From assembly GCA_020226215.1 (NCBI GenBank), contig CM035231.1:52666876-52730875 (forward strand): a stretch of 64,000 nt of DNA. The letters run 5' to 3'. The notes under the pieces were generated by a model. That model did not search any database and was not told the origin of the DNA. It was given only the letters and a program-made list of their open reading frames with translations. A program made the translations under genes and the position numbers. This DNA comes from Sindora glabra. Taxonomy: Eukaryota > Streptophyta > Magnoliopsida > Fabales > Fabaceae. Positions 45,743 through 56,722 of this stretch are shown piece by piece; positions within the stretch are counted from its first letter, which is position 1; every line of letters starts with the position of its first letter.

Positions 45743-47531
45743 TATTAGGATTTGGATCAACATACGCAGGAAAATTTTATAATTTAATCCAAAACATTCC
45801 TAGGATTCATGCAAAAGTCATAAACCAGTATTAGGGTTTTACCCTATTTGTGCTCGTATTCCTTCTGAACGAATTCTTAAGAGACCGAGATGAATTAAAC
45901 GCCGGCCAGAAGGTACGGCGTCTCTATGGTATCCATATGAAGTAAACAATGACTTCTCCCCTTAACAAAGCTGCTAGGATTTGTTTCTCTCACTAGAATT
46001 GAGTTTGGACATTTTCTAAAGTGATTTAGGGTTTGATTGAAGCTAATGTATATTTTGTAATATGCTGCCTTCAAGTCCTTTTATAGAACTAAAGCATATC
46101 ATAATCCTAGTCCTACTAGGATAATGCTTTAAAAATCCTAATCACACTAAATAACTATAATCTTATCCTTATCCTTATCTTAGAGAGAGTGAAGAGAGAT
46201 AAGACCTATCTATTAATTATCTAATATTAGATAATAATAATATTATCTCATAATATAATTATTTAATACTAATAATGTAATTATCTGATATTACTTTAAG
46301 ATCAAATAATATCACATAATATATAATATATATTACGTGAATAAATATATATTATCTTAATAATATATATATGCACGAAAATAAGTCCAATTAATTGAAT
46401 TTTAGTTTAACTAAAACTTAATTAATTATTGTCTTATTCCTATTCCTTTTGTGTGATCCTGTAGGTTCTTACTACATTGATAATGACTCATTTTGGGCTA
46501 TAAATAGTGAGCGGTATCTAGCAATACATCACTGTCACTCAAGTAATAAGAATGTCTATGATTCGACATCTATTTAATATATGATCAATATTTTGTATCA
46601 TAATTTTTTTTGGTAACAATATCCAAATCGAACTAAAGGCATGGAGTGTTTTATCCTCGTTAATGTTCAATTTATATTTCTTGATACTGAATAAATTTAA
46701 AATAAATGATTAATATTATATATTGATCCAATTGAGTATGGTCATACATTTCTAAGTCTCACTCAATCAAGAAGCTCAAGATATTTCTCTTTTATACAAA
46801 AGTAATAAAATCTCATCTATATCACTTACTTCCCTCTGCATGATTTGTGATACACCTAATCAACGTTCTACTCATCATCCCGATTAAAGGTGACATAGAA
46901 TGACATCAAAGTGAATAACTCCTCATATAGGGAATCGTAGTAACTTCAGGTCAAAGGATTATGCGCATTTATGATCATATGAGAATAACTAATGACATGT
47001 TTATCCATGCAATATTCTCACAGTGGGTTAGTCCAGTACATTATTCACTAATAATGTATTCACGTATTGATTTGATATCACATATCCATAATTCATAATT
47101 ATCAATCACTATACATGCTAGTCTCGATATATTATTACTATCCTTTTTCATAATAATACTTGACTAGGGGCACTTTAGGAATAGTAAAGTTATTCCAAGG
47201 ATAATTATTATATTTAAGTTATAATTTGCACAAAATAAAATAGAATAAAATATAATAATTATATTGTCAAAATGAAATGTAATATATTGTGTAATGTTGC
47301 AATCATCTGTATAATTAACTTCTAGGATACACACCAATATACTTGATTGGGGACATTTTAGGAATAGTAAAGTTATTTCAAGGATAATTATTATATTTAA
47401 GTTATAATTGTGTAGAGTAATAAAAAATATGAAACAAAATATAATAATTTGAATTGCTTAAAATAAAATATAATACATTGTGCATTTATTACAATCATAT
47501 CTATGATTGGCTCCTAGGACACACATAAACA
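45743..47531 (-). repeat. 5' LTR of the nested Copia, with an internal duplication
   Basis: Homologous to 36821-38448. It begins TATTAGG (TG decayed to TA) and ends ACACATAAACA. It is about 160 bp longer than the other LTR because its outer 185 bp are duplicated in tandem (see 47156-47531). Confidence 0.92.
47156..47531. repeat. Tandem duplication of the LTR outer end
   Basis: TACTTGACTAGGGGCACTTT at 47156 and TACTTGATTGGGGACATTTT at 47341 begin two aligned stretches, each ending in ACACAC and an A/C-rich end. The left LTR has a single copy, so the duplication arose after or during integration. Confidence 0.88.
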
Positions 47532-48582
47532 AAATCTAATACCCAGTTCAAGTTATCCAACTGCAAACTTATATTTCACTCAAGTTTAGAAAATTGAATG
47601 CTTTCTACTAGATAATTTGAAAAATGAAGATGAAATCATAAGAGAGATGACTACTAACATGAAAGCTAAATTTGATAAATATTGGAGTGAGTATAATGTT
47701 TTGCTTACTATAACGGCTATCTTTGATCCAAGAATTAAGCTTTCTTTATTGGAGTTTTGCTACAACACTATTGACCTTACAACTTGTGAACAAAATGTCG
47801 GAATTATGAAACGAAAGCTTTTTCAACTCTATAAGGCATATCCTAAGCATTCACCTCCAAGCTCCTAAGGAACAAATCTTCTAATGTTACTTTCATGTCA
47901 TCATTTGAAAGTTCAAGAGCAAGCAATAAACTAAAAAAGCTTTTCACTGTAAGTTTTTCCACCTTTAGTTCTAATTTATCACCTATAAATATGATTTAAT
48001 ACTTTTATATAATTTACTATGCTTTGATTATTTTTATTTTTTGATTGTATGAATTTTTTTAACTAGAATTTCAAGGCTTTTGATTCTCAAATTGTTACAA
48101 GAGTAGGAAAATCTCAATTGGAAATTTATTTGGAAGAGCTAAAGCTTGACTTTGCTCATTATGAAAATTTGGATGTTCTAAATTGATGGAAGGTGCACAA
48201 GAAAAGATTTCCAGATGTAGCCATGGTGCTTGTGACTTATTGAGTGTGTCAATTATCACGTAGCATCTAAATCAATATTCAGTATTGGAGAGCACATACT
48301 AAATAAGTATAGAAATTGTCTCCTTCTAAAGAAAGTTCAAGCTTTGATTTGTAGTCGCAGTTGACTCTATGGTTTCACTCCTACTAGTAATATTTTTTAT
48401 TTAACTTCTAGTTAACTTAAAAATTTTCTAACCTTTATTATTTTAATCTTTAAAGTTCATTAACAATTAAAATTTCAATTGTAGATTTGGAGGATGACAA
48501 TGAAAGCCAAAATGTCTTAATTGAGGATTCAAACTTAAATACAATAATTGATCTAAACAAGGAAGTTGATAATGATGATTGA
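47532..48582 (+). pseudogene. hAT transposase, C-terminal part with dimerisation domain
   Basis: Resumes directly at the Copia target site with NLIPSSSYPTANLYFTQV, then a TAG where the family has Trp. It continues through EIIREMTTNMKAKFDKYWSE and AIFDPRIKL. After an intron of about 120 bp (GTAAGTTTTT near 47950 to AACTAG near 48065) comes the hAT dimerisation region: SQLEIYLEELKLDF, NLDVLN, WKVHKKRFPDVAM, ASKSIFSIGEHILNKYR and VQALI. A Trp codon in the NWWK position is TGA. A second small intron (about 48390-48484) precedes the acidic tail ending at 48582. Confidence 0.9.
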
Positions 48583-49399
48583 CAAGGATGATGTTTGATG
48601 GTTGGCTGGTTAGACTGTTGGAGTGCTATTGGTGAGTGTTTCTCCCCTAGTTTCTTTTTCTCTTTTATAAACTTGTATGTATCATATTATCATAACAATT
48701 CTATTATTTTTTTTGGTAAAATAATTATATTATTTTGGTTTTATATATTATAAAGGATGACAAAATGTGATGTATTTTTGGTTATGTTTAGTAGACACCT
48801 TATAGATTGTGGTTTGTGGAAGCTGTGGAAAATCAAGAGTTTGTTGTTTGCCTTGTTGCCCTGCTACCTTGCTGCTTACTTACACAAGTTAGGATTGGCC
48901 AACAAATGCATTTAATTTTATTACAATTATTGTGTGTTATGTGTAGTAGGACAAACAATTAATTGTATTGAATATCATTATATTAGGACTTTAATTTTAA
49001 ATTTATAAATTTAAAGTGGAAGAGGTTGATTGGTGGAGGTCTCCTTTTGGTCAGATAGTTGGATTTGTTTTTGATGCAAAACTATTAGAACAAGTGCAAC
49101 AAAATGTGCAAAAAGTGCTAAAACACAGCTTGTTGGGTGCTGCTGCTGCTTGGGCGCTTGGTTGCCCATATACCCAAAATGGTCCAATCGGCGGGCTTCC
49201 ATGAGCCAAACTTAAACGGGTAAATTGCAAAGTCTACGTTGTGCAAATGAAAACAAGTCAGTCCATGACATTCATAGAGCAGATTGGAACTGGTAAAAAT
49301 GGGTCTATTTTTTATGTGGGTTAAACGGCCGGTCCGTGATAGGCCCAAATCTGCTCGGACCTGGTCCAACCCACTCAAGCCATTCGTTTGCCAGCCCTA
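48583..49399. other. 3' non-coding region of the hAT element
   Basis: Spans the transposase stop to the right inverted repeat. Two short overlapping open frames near 49011-49204 look like chance. The last 120 bases are GC-richer, with GGCCCAAATCTGCTCGGACC-like subterminal words that mirror the left end's CCTACCCTGCCCC region. Confidence 0.7.
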
Positions 49400-50076
49400 T
49401 CTGAGAACAAAGAAGCAAATGTAAAATCAACGGTATATATGAAGTCTTGCGCGAATGGTGAACCTATCTTCTTTCGAGCTTTTCTGTCGTGAATACTATT
49501 TATTGGCTCTTACCTCCGATCGCGCATACAGGATTCCTTACTCGCACCATTGCATCTCGGTTCATAGTTGGCAACTCTGATTGCTTTCATTGGTTGCTTC
49601 ATCTATTTTAATGGAGAGTGGGTTGAAGTTTCACCCTTTCCCTCCTGTTTCTACTACTTGATTTTGAATCTCTTCCAATTTTAGTTTAAGGCTTCTACAA
49701 TTCATACTATTTTACCTGAGATTTTTTCTTTAATTTTAAATTCAAGCTTCTTTCTTTGCATTCAATTGAATCGTGTTGAATCTCTTTCCCGAATTTCGCA
49801 ATTTTTTTAAAATTTCATTTACTTATTTGAATTGGTTCCTTTCTGAGTATCTTTGATATGCATTTGAGGCTTTTGAATTTCATTTGCATGCCTAACGTCT
49901 CATTCTGGGTCTTTCTATTCAGGATGACAACAAGCCAAGAAACGAGATCCTGCTTCCTGAGCTGTTCTGTTTTTTATCTACCTAGATCCTATAGATTTTA
50001 TGCTTTGATGATTGAATCCTAATTGTATAATGTTCGCTTTTTCAAATTGTATCGTGTTTTATTACAGAACTGAATA

Positions 50077-51405
50077 CTTGATGGATGGTGAACGGAAGGG
50101 GTTTGCTCAATTGCATAAAATCTGTAATTTCTCATGAAAAGAATTTTTTTCCCTGAATCTTTTTCTTTTTGAATGCTTGAGCTCATTAAGAACTGAGAAG
50201 TCCCTCTCTTTAGTTGTTGTTGTAGCTTCATGATAACCTGATAAACTGTCTGCTTAATATTTTATCTTTTGTTAATTGTGATTTTTTACTTTCAAGTTTA
50301 AGCTCTTTAATTAGGAAATTAAGAATTCAATGAGAATTCTAGACCAGAAAATAAGAATTCAATGAGGTAAAAGAAGACTAGGAAATTGACGTTTAGACGT
50401 CTACCTATAAAATGAGCAGGTATGAAAACGGGGTTTAAGATTATGTTTCAAATATTTTAGAACTTGAACTTTATATAGCTTCATAATTGACAAGAATTTA
50501 GGTATTCTCTGGCATAAACTTTTCATACATTTTTCTTCTTGGAAGTGAAAGGTGCATTTTTCTTCAGTCTATCAATGATTGAGTTGGTGAACTTAAAATG
50601 TATATTTTATGCACTTTTAGGAAAACACTAGGGTCATTGTTGATCAAAACGGTAATCAGAGTGTAGAATCTATTTGTTAAAGGCACGTCTAGAAGTCTTA
50701 ATTCAGAAATTGTATGGTATAGCACTACTATCCAGATTTGTTGAGGTAACCTAAGCATTTGGGATTCTCTCTGTATGAATAAATTTCCTACCTTCTATAT
50801 ATTAGAGAAAAAGCCCTGTATTGATGCACGTTCTATCATTTACATTTTTCTATATTCAATATCTTTAAGATCCATATCCATTGATACAGACTGTTTCTTA
50901 AAGATTTAGTCATAAGTTGGTATAAAACACAAAAGAGAATTATATAATATAGCAAGTGCCACTATGATCCTGTGGGATTTCACTAATCAGATTTTCTGCA
51001 GAATAACTTACATAAGTCAGTGGATTGGAATAGACAAATTGATAGCAACTAATCTTCATACCTTGAACTTCATATTCTCTTATTGTTTAGAGCTTGATAG
51101 ACGGAAATATGCTGGGCAAACTTAATCAGGAGAACAATGTTTTCATTGTTTTATAGGCTTTGGAAGTACCAATTCAGTAAGATAAAGTTTCATGTACTTA
51201 TTATGGGAATTGACAAGGCTGTTTCTAATGTTTTATCTTTAAATCACTTAAGCTTGATGGATGGTGAACTGAGAGGTTTGCTCAAATGCATAAAATCCGT
51301 AACTTTATTTGAAAAAGAAAATTTTTTCCCTGAATCTTTTTCTTTTCGAATACTTGAACACATTAAGAACTGGGAAGCCTCTGTCTTTAGTTGTTGCTAT
51401 TGCCC
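50077..51405 (+). repeat. Two copies of a 150-bp direct repeat, 1176 bp apart
   Basis: CTTGATGGATGGTGAAC at 50077 and at 51253 begin copies that share GGTTTGCTCAA, GCATAAAATC, TTTCCCTGAATCTTTTTCTT, CATTAAGAACTG and TCTTTAGTTGTTG, ending near 50228 and 51405. In the second copy the frame is open; in the first it is broken by TGA. The origin is unknown, possibly an exon duplicated in a lost gene. Confidence 0.85.
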
Positions 51406-52636
51406 ACCAGTGTCTTAAAGCTTAAAATGCTCTCAACTTATATTTTTGCGTATTTTTGTGTATACCGTCAGCATAGCCTACCTCGCTACCTAATATTGAA
51501 CTCATGTAATTCTAATTGCTTTATTTCTCCTTTGAAATTTGTTATAAACATCGCAATTTCCTTGTTTCATTGCGGTTATTATTATGCACTTTAGACTGAT
51601 ATTGCTTATGTATCATCTTCACATATCAAATTCTGAAATTGCACACGAAATTAAATCCGTTCTCTATTTTCCATTTCATAATTTGATTATTTGAATCACA
51701 ATGATGACTTGGTATAATTAGCTAATATGGCATCAATTAGAAAAAGAAAAATTTCTAATGCTACATTAAAATTGAAAACTCAATGCTTACTTCCATATAT
51801 TTTTTATAAGTGTACTAATTTTTCAATTTTAATATCAAGTTTAATTTTTATTTCCTAAAATATAATGAGATGTATTCCGTAACTGATTTTTATATTAAAA
51901 ATTAATATATTTATCAAAATTTGTACGAGAATAACATTAAATTTTTAGTGCTAGTATAGAATTGTTACTTGACCATTCCATAATTGCAAATGATAATAAG
52001 ATAACCATGGCCATTACAAATCAAAGAAATGTTTTGCATACTCCATTTAATTATAATACATCATCTTACTCTTATCAATAAAAAATTATCACAATTTTTA
52101 ATTATTTAAAAATTTAAAAGCACAAATTTTAATACAAATTAAGAATTAAATTTTTTTATAGAAGTAAGAACAGTATTATAATGAAAATAAAAAATATTTT
52201 CTTACAAATTAATTAAAAAAAATTAAGGGCAAGATACTATCCTTAACGGTGGATTATCTACATGAGGAGAAGAAATTCTTGTTTACTCTTACTACAATAC
52301 AATACGCATCCTCACTTAACTTAATAAATAAAAATTAATTATTATAATTTTTAATATCATAAAAATTAATATATATATTTTAATTAATAAGTCACAAAAC
52401 TAACTAATGAAAATAAAAACCTGCCATTAAAAAATTTCACTATCATGAATTATAGAGCACTTTAAGAAATTCTTCTATACTCAAATTATAATATATTTCC
52501 TTAATACATATAACTAAAAATATATGTCATAATTTGAGCATACAAGAATTTTTCCTCACAAGTAATCAATTATCGGCAGAAATGTGGGTGAGCAAGTCTG
52601 GGTCATGTTGGAAGAAAGTTATACCTTGGAAAAATT

Positions 52637-52638
<2 letters not shown>

Positions 52639-52699
<61 letters not shown>
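52639..52699. repeat. (TA)n microsatellite
   Basis: About 60 bases of uninterrupted TA. Confidence 0.97.
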
Positions 52700-52700
<1 letters not shown>

Positions 52701-53009
52701 GTATTACATGAAATCCTTTTTAAATAATTTTTAAATGTTAATTATTTATGAATTTTTATCTAATGTAATAATTGCAGTTATTTGTTACATTTGATTGTTT
52801 AAGTGAGTGGGTTCTTCCATTTTCATAAATCTTAGTTGATTTACAACAAACCTTTCATCTCATATTTGATTAATACGAGACTCATGAAAATATAAGAGTT
52901 TACTTATTTGGATGGTCTGATGCAACAATTTAATTAGAATCACTATACTGAGCAAAACTCAAATAATTAATATATAAAATTTATTTTAAACTAATTTTAT
53001 GTGATATAT

Positions 53010-54140
53010 TATATTTACTTATGAATTTCTCCTCGTCTTGAGGGTTGAGGCTGACATATGCGTCAATGGCACTAGGTGACTTGGAGTCAATGAAAATAAC
53101 CACATTCTTGAATTTTCATGTCGTTGGTGCTGCCCAAGTTGGCTTTCCCCACCCAAAGTCAACAAAATAAATTCCCCACTTTCTAAGACATCTCCCAAGG
53201 AACATGTTTTCTTTAATCAGTTCCTTCCTGTCCTTTCGTTGCGCACCCTTCATCTATTTTCTTTATTCCCTCTCTTATTTGCCTCATCATCACGGAAAGA
53301 GGGAACTAATGGACGCATTATCTGAAATAATTTCCAAATGCATAAATGGGCAATGGCGGTTCCATTCTCGGACGCAAGTTCAACATGTGAGATACTGAGG
53401 ACAACTTCTTTTGCCTCAATTCGGAGTCCATGGCTTGGGTGGTGGCCATAAACGGGTTCCATATGGAAGTTGATAGAACCTCCAGTCGAGAAGGTGGTTT
53501 CTCGCTTTCTTTAAGACCATTAATGATCCTTTCGTAATTATATTTTTTCTTGAGAAATTCTATGGAGGAAGCATGAAACTCAAATCTCTTGGTCACGATC
53601 TTCTCCTTGGGGATACGGACAACATTTGGATCGTACCCAGTTAAATCTCGGGTTCGAAACATTTTGGCGGATTGAAAATGTGTCTCAAATCACAGGAGAA
53701 TTATCAGCTTGTCCACGACCACGAGGGAAGGGAGCGAACCAGGTTTTAATGAACATGAAATAGGACAACGTATTTCCAACCTTCCGGGAGATGCAGGCAC
53801 CAATGGCTATTCCATCACAATGAAAGATACTGAGTTGGACGCAAAGAGCCAAGTCGAGGCTCACATCATCTACATGAAATGGAATCAGCTTGCTCACTTC
53901 TCCTGGTAAAGGATTGTTTATCAAGTCATCGAGATGGCAGTTCACTCTGCCTTCAACGTAAGGAACGCTTTCATCATTGCAATCTATGAAGGTATTGTTT
54001 ATGATTTGTCCTACAGCGAAGCAGAATACAATAGAATTGTAGACTCCAGGGATGATTTGGTGGAGGAAGGGGAATTGGTAATGGCGATGGTGACGAAAAT
54101 TATTAGCCACCAGCAAACCGTAATGAATTATTAATAATTC
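53010..54140 (-). pseudogene. BAHD acyltransferase pseudogene (vinorine synthase-like)
   Basis: Minus-strand relic of a BAHD family acyl-CoA-dependent acyltransferase (cytosolic enzymes that acylate plant secondary metabolites). In order: HYQFPFLHQIIPGVYN; a jump to IINNTFIDCNDESVPYVEGR with about 25-35 residues missing; LALCVQLSIFHCDGIAIGAC, then RKVGN where the catalytic HxxxD belongs; after a frameshift, KEKIVTKRFEFHASSIEFLK, RLEVLSTSIWNPFMATTQA and NLRPRMEPPLP with YAFGNYFR. A further deletion leads to the structural VDFGWGKPTW motif near 53160, a TGA, then NVVIFIDSKSPSAIDAYVSL. Loss of the catalytic His and Asp, two deletions, frameshifts and a stop make it non-functional. No N-terminal Met is certain. 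Confidence 0.9.
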
Positions 54141-54351
54141 TATTCTATATTCAGGACTGGAGCAATCAAAATTTCCATAAAGTTCAAATATCGTCCCTTT
54201 ACAATTCCTTGCTACAATGGCCGTTGATGATTTACCTCAAATCTACGAAACATCAGTGATTTACCTCAAATCGACGAAACATCAGCATTGATGTTAATGC
54301 AATCATGAGCTGGTGGTGTCCAGTAGGCCTAATTTCTAAATTTGCTTGCGA

Positions 54352-54543
54352 TTAACCAGCCAAAGCGGTCACCGATAGCACCAAATCTCGCACTCCTTGC
54401 TCTTCATGTCTAACATCCCGTTGAATCAGTCCACATAGCCGCTCGAGTTCCAGAGTTTCTCCTTCGTACACAACTCTACTGTGCTCCTCCCATGCCCTGT
54501 TCAACACAATAGCTGCGAACGCTACGGTAAAGAGCTGCATATG
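54352..54543 (-). other. Unrecognised open frame next to the LINE junction
   Basis: Minus-strand frame with MQLFTVAFAAIVLNRAWEEH and a Glu/Arg-rich continuation ending VTALAG. It has higher GC than its surroundings and a coding-like amino-acid mix, but I do not recognise it. Its upstream side runs into the plus-strand LINE ORF1 at about 54545, as if a small gene had been cut there. Confidence 0.3.
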
Positions 54544-54544
54544 G

Positions 54545-55735
54545 CGACTTGGCCTAGTGATAGAGTAAGTTGCAGTTGCGTAAATGTTTGTTGGAAAGTG
54601 GATTTGTGCCAAGTGCTTAATAGAGGGATTGTGAAATCTCTGATTGAAAAGAGTTGGGATTTTAAATCTGATTTGAGAATTGCCCATGGAGATCCAAATG
54701 TTTTCATCTTTACCTTTCAGAATGAGAAAGGCAACTGATACTGGATCAAGCACTATGGAATATCATGGGTTAGCCGTTAAATTTGCAACTTTGGATACTA
54801 TGAGTTTGAAGGAGATTAGTTTTGAGAATGCTGTAATTTGGGTTCAAATACATACTCTCCTCTTGGAATTTATTGATGATTCAAATGTTAGATTTATTGG
54901 TGTTAAGTTAGGGAAGGTTGAGGAATTTGAGATACATATTTGGAACAAGTGTGTATTGAGACCATTCATTTGCATTAGAGTCAGGTTAAATGTTCAGAAA
55001 CCTTTGCCCCTGGACTTTTGGTTACCGAGAAGAAAGAATGTCAAGTCTTGGATCTCATTTAAATATGAGAAAATCCAAACTTATGTTTTGGGTGGGGAGT
55101 TTTGGGACATTATCAAAGAACTTTGTAAAAGTCCAAGGGTGCATACGGGGGATGGAGAGAAGAGCAGGAGATATGGTCCTTGGTGTTGTGTAGTTCCTGC
55201 TAAACATCTATCACAGCTGATTACCGAGACAGCGAAAAAGGAGGAACATAGTTTTAATATCAATGAGCAATCTGACCGTTATATATTTAGTCTAAATCTG
55301 CATTAGGTGTTAATAGTGGAATTGAGGAAAGCATGATTCTAGTTGTTGCTGACGAACATTTGGCAAATTTGAGATTTATACCTGGGGAGGACAGAGGCTT
55401 AACTGAACAACAGTAAGGGGGGCAAGTTCAGTGCAACAATTGCAGGTACCAGTTGAGGATGTTTTTTCTAGGCTTTTGTTACCAACTTACCATTGATGTA
55501 TAAAAATGCGAGTAAGGAAATGAACAAGAGGGAGAGTACTGCTATTCTATCTCTATTGTCTAGTTAGTCAGGACGTCAAGTGCAGGATGTTGTGAATTCG
55601 AAGTGTGATACACATATTACGGTGTCCAAGGAAACAGGACAGATGCAGTTTTGAGTTGTCTCAGTCTAAATGGTTCTTACCCGAAGAAGATTAAGAGAAG
55701 TTTGCAAGTTTCCTGATTGTGTTGCACGCAGTAAG
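54545..55735 (+). pseudogene. LINE ORF1 fragment (DUF4283 and zinc-knuckle region)
   Basis: Plus-strand remains of the gag-like ORF1 of a plant LINE. The first frame has LNRGIVKSLIEKSWDFKSDL and RIAHGDPNVFIFTFQNEK. A shift near 54740 leads into ISFENAVIWVQIHTLLLEFI (DUF4283), RPFICIRVRLNVQKPLP, LDFWLPRR and WISFKYEKI, followed by a degraded zinc-knuckle (only a late Cys remains) and RRYGPW. No ORF2 follows: the fragment stops near 55735 against the tail of the minus-strand NLR-type gene. ORF1-only, 3'-truncated LINE pieces are unusual because LINEs normally truncate at the 5' end. Confidence 0.85.
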
Positions 55736-55912
55736 AAAATTAACATAGTTGTGAAATTTTAGTCTTCGTACACACACTAACTTTGCAGAGTTTTGTGACA
55801 AATTCAGGATCACACACATGGTCTCGGCAACAGTCAGTCATAAAAGTCCAGCAATAACTCAAGGCTCTCAAACTTACGTTAACGTTCATCCGAACAGCAG
55901 AGGAAATATTCA

Positions 55913-56722
55913 TCAGTTGTTGCTTGCAAGAATGTGATTTTGCTGGAATTGGGAACAAAGGGCTGACCATTTATAATCTGCGTCAACCAAAGTCTGTCTG
56001 GCTTTCCTTTGATCTTCCACCATTTGAGACTTCTCTTTCTTCAAATCCTCAAGCTCCTTTTTGAACCCAATGGTTTCTGCAATACATTCCTTCTTTTGCT
56101 CTTCAAGAGCAGACAACTCAGCCTCACAATCTTTGATTTTGTGTCCTATGTTGTTTAGCTCTTCTTGCAACTTCGAAATCTTCTCCTTCAAGCTTGCTTC
56201 CATCTGCGCTGCTTCATCCACAAACCGCTTGGTCTTAGAAATATTCGAAACAAGAATCGGAGCTTGGTCCTTTCGTCTTGCCATTTCTTGCTTGATAGAT
56301 TCCTCTCTTTGTTGAAGAAGGGCAAATCTGTCCATCTTCGAGGAAGCTTGCTTAAAGGAAGCTAGAATAGTTGGAAAGTTGTGATGCAAAGAGTGTATTA
56401 TAGTCTTAAGTTCTTCCGACAAAGCTCCATCTTCTAAGGAAAGTCGAGATAGAAAATTGAGAGCAGTCCGAAGCTTAAGGATGTTGGTATCTGAGGTTGC
56501 CATGTCTTTAAGAGGCATCCTCAGCAAAACTTCCAAATCTGAAAGAACCCTTGTCACCAAGAAATCTTCGGTGGATGCAGTGGGAGCTTTGATATCAACA
56601 TCTTCTTCAACGGATTGAAACAAAGCAATGAGATCATCATTTTCCAAGTCTTGAAGATTTATAGGATATGCCTCCTTGTCTCTATGAGTGTCAGTGCTCT
56701 TCTGGCTTTCCCGCCTTTCACT
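55913..56722 (-). CDS. Terminal coiled-coil exon of the NLR-type gene
   Basis: Last exon, 269 codons plus TGA, preceded by a TTACTAG acceptor. It starts SERRESQKSTDT. An acidic and hydrophobic part follows (LIALFQSVEEDVDI, VTRVLSDLEVLLRMPLKDMA, LRTALNFLSRLSLEDGALSE). Residues from about 135 to 255 form a strongly charged heptad-rich coiled coil (EASLKEKISKLQEEL, ELSALEEQKKECIAE, LEDLKKEKSQMVEDQRKA). The end is DADYKWSALCSQFQQN with a short tail. The coil would favour self-association or partner binding. I do not recognise a named domain. It could be a separate gene, but the upstream splice acceptor and shared phase argue for fusion to the LRR. Confidence 0.78.
   Translation of the reverse strand, partial: SERRESQKSTDTHRDKEAYPINLQDLENDDLIALFQSVEEDVDIKAPTASTEDFLVTRVLSDLEVLLRMPLKDMATSDTNILKLRTALNFLSRLSLEDGALSEELKTIIHSLHHNFPTILASFKQASSKMDRFALLQQREESIKQEMARRKDQAPILVSNISKTKRFVDEAAQMEASLKEKISKLQEELNNIGHKIKDCEAELSALEEQKKECIAETIGFKKELEDLKKEKSQMVEDQRKARQTLVDADYKWSALCSQFQQNHILASNN

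Larger units (their letters stand above)
36821..47531 (-). mobile_element. Degenerate full-length Copia retrotransposon nested in the hAT
   Basis: Minus-strand Ty1/Copia element with two LTRs (36821-38448 and 45743-47531), PBS, gag and pol in order. The 5-bp target duplication is AAATT (36816-36820) and AAATC (47532-47536). Removing the element and one duplicate rejoins the hAT transposase frame across the site, which confirms both boundaries. The LTRs agree at only about 80% of positions by eye in a 110-bp sample (near 36920 against 45840), so the insertion is old. Pol is broken by stops and by a 1.37-kb insertion in the RT. Confidence 0.95.
33530..49399 (+). mobile_element. hAT transposon (BED-type, RICESLEEPER-like) with nested Copia
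   Basis: Ends TAGGGTTGTCAAATGAG (33530) and CATTCGTTTGCCAGCCCTA (ending 49399) are inverted repeats. An 8-bp duplication, TCTAAGAA at 33522-33529 and TCTGAGAA at 49400-49407 (one mismatch), flanks the element. Both the termini and the 8-bp duplication are hAT hallmarks. The transposase gene is in two parts, 35529-36820 and 47532-48582, separated by a whole Copia retrotransposon. Without that insertion the element is about 5.15 kb, a normal size for an autonomous hAT. It is inactive because of stops, frameshifts and the insertion. Confidence 0.93.
49408..53009. other. No recognised gene; one spaced duplication
   Basis: 49408-50080 is moderately GC-rich with pyrimidine-rich tracts and could be the leader of a non-coding or lost gene, but no coding homology is seen. 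From 51600 to 52630 it is plain AT-rich DNA. The 93-codon open frame at 51137-51418 overlaps the second copy of the duplication and has no recognised relatives. Confidence 0.5.

Noticed and set aside
49011..49204. Overlapping 62-63 codon frames on both strands near the hAT right end
   Set aside because: They lie in the non-coding 3' region of the hAT transposon, downstream of the transposase stop, and match no domain.
54352..54753. 133-codon minus-strand open frame taken as one protein
   Set aside because: Its first 70 codons are antisense to the LINE ORF1. Only the last 60 or so codons (54543-54352) might be an independent gene remnant.
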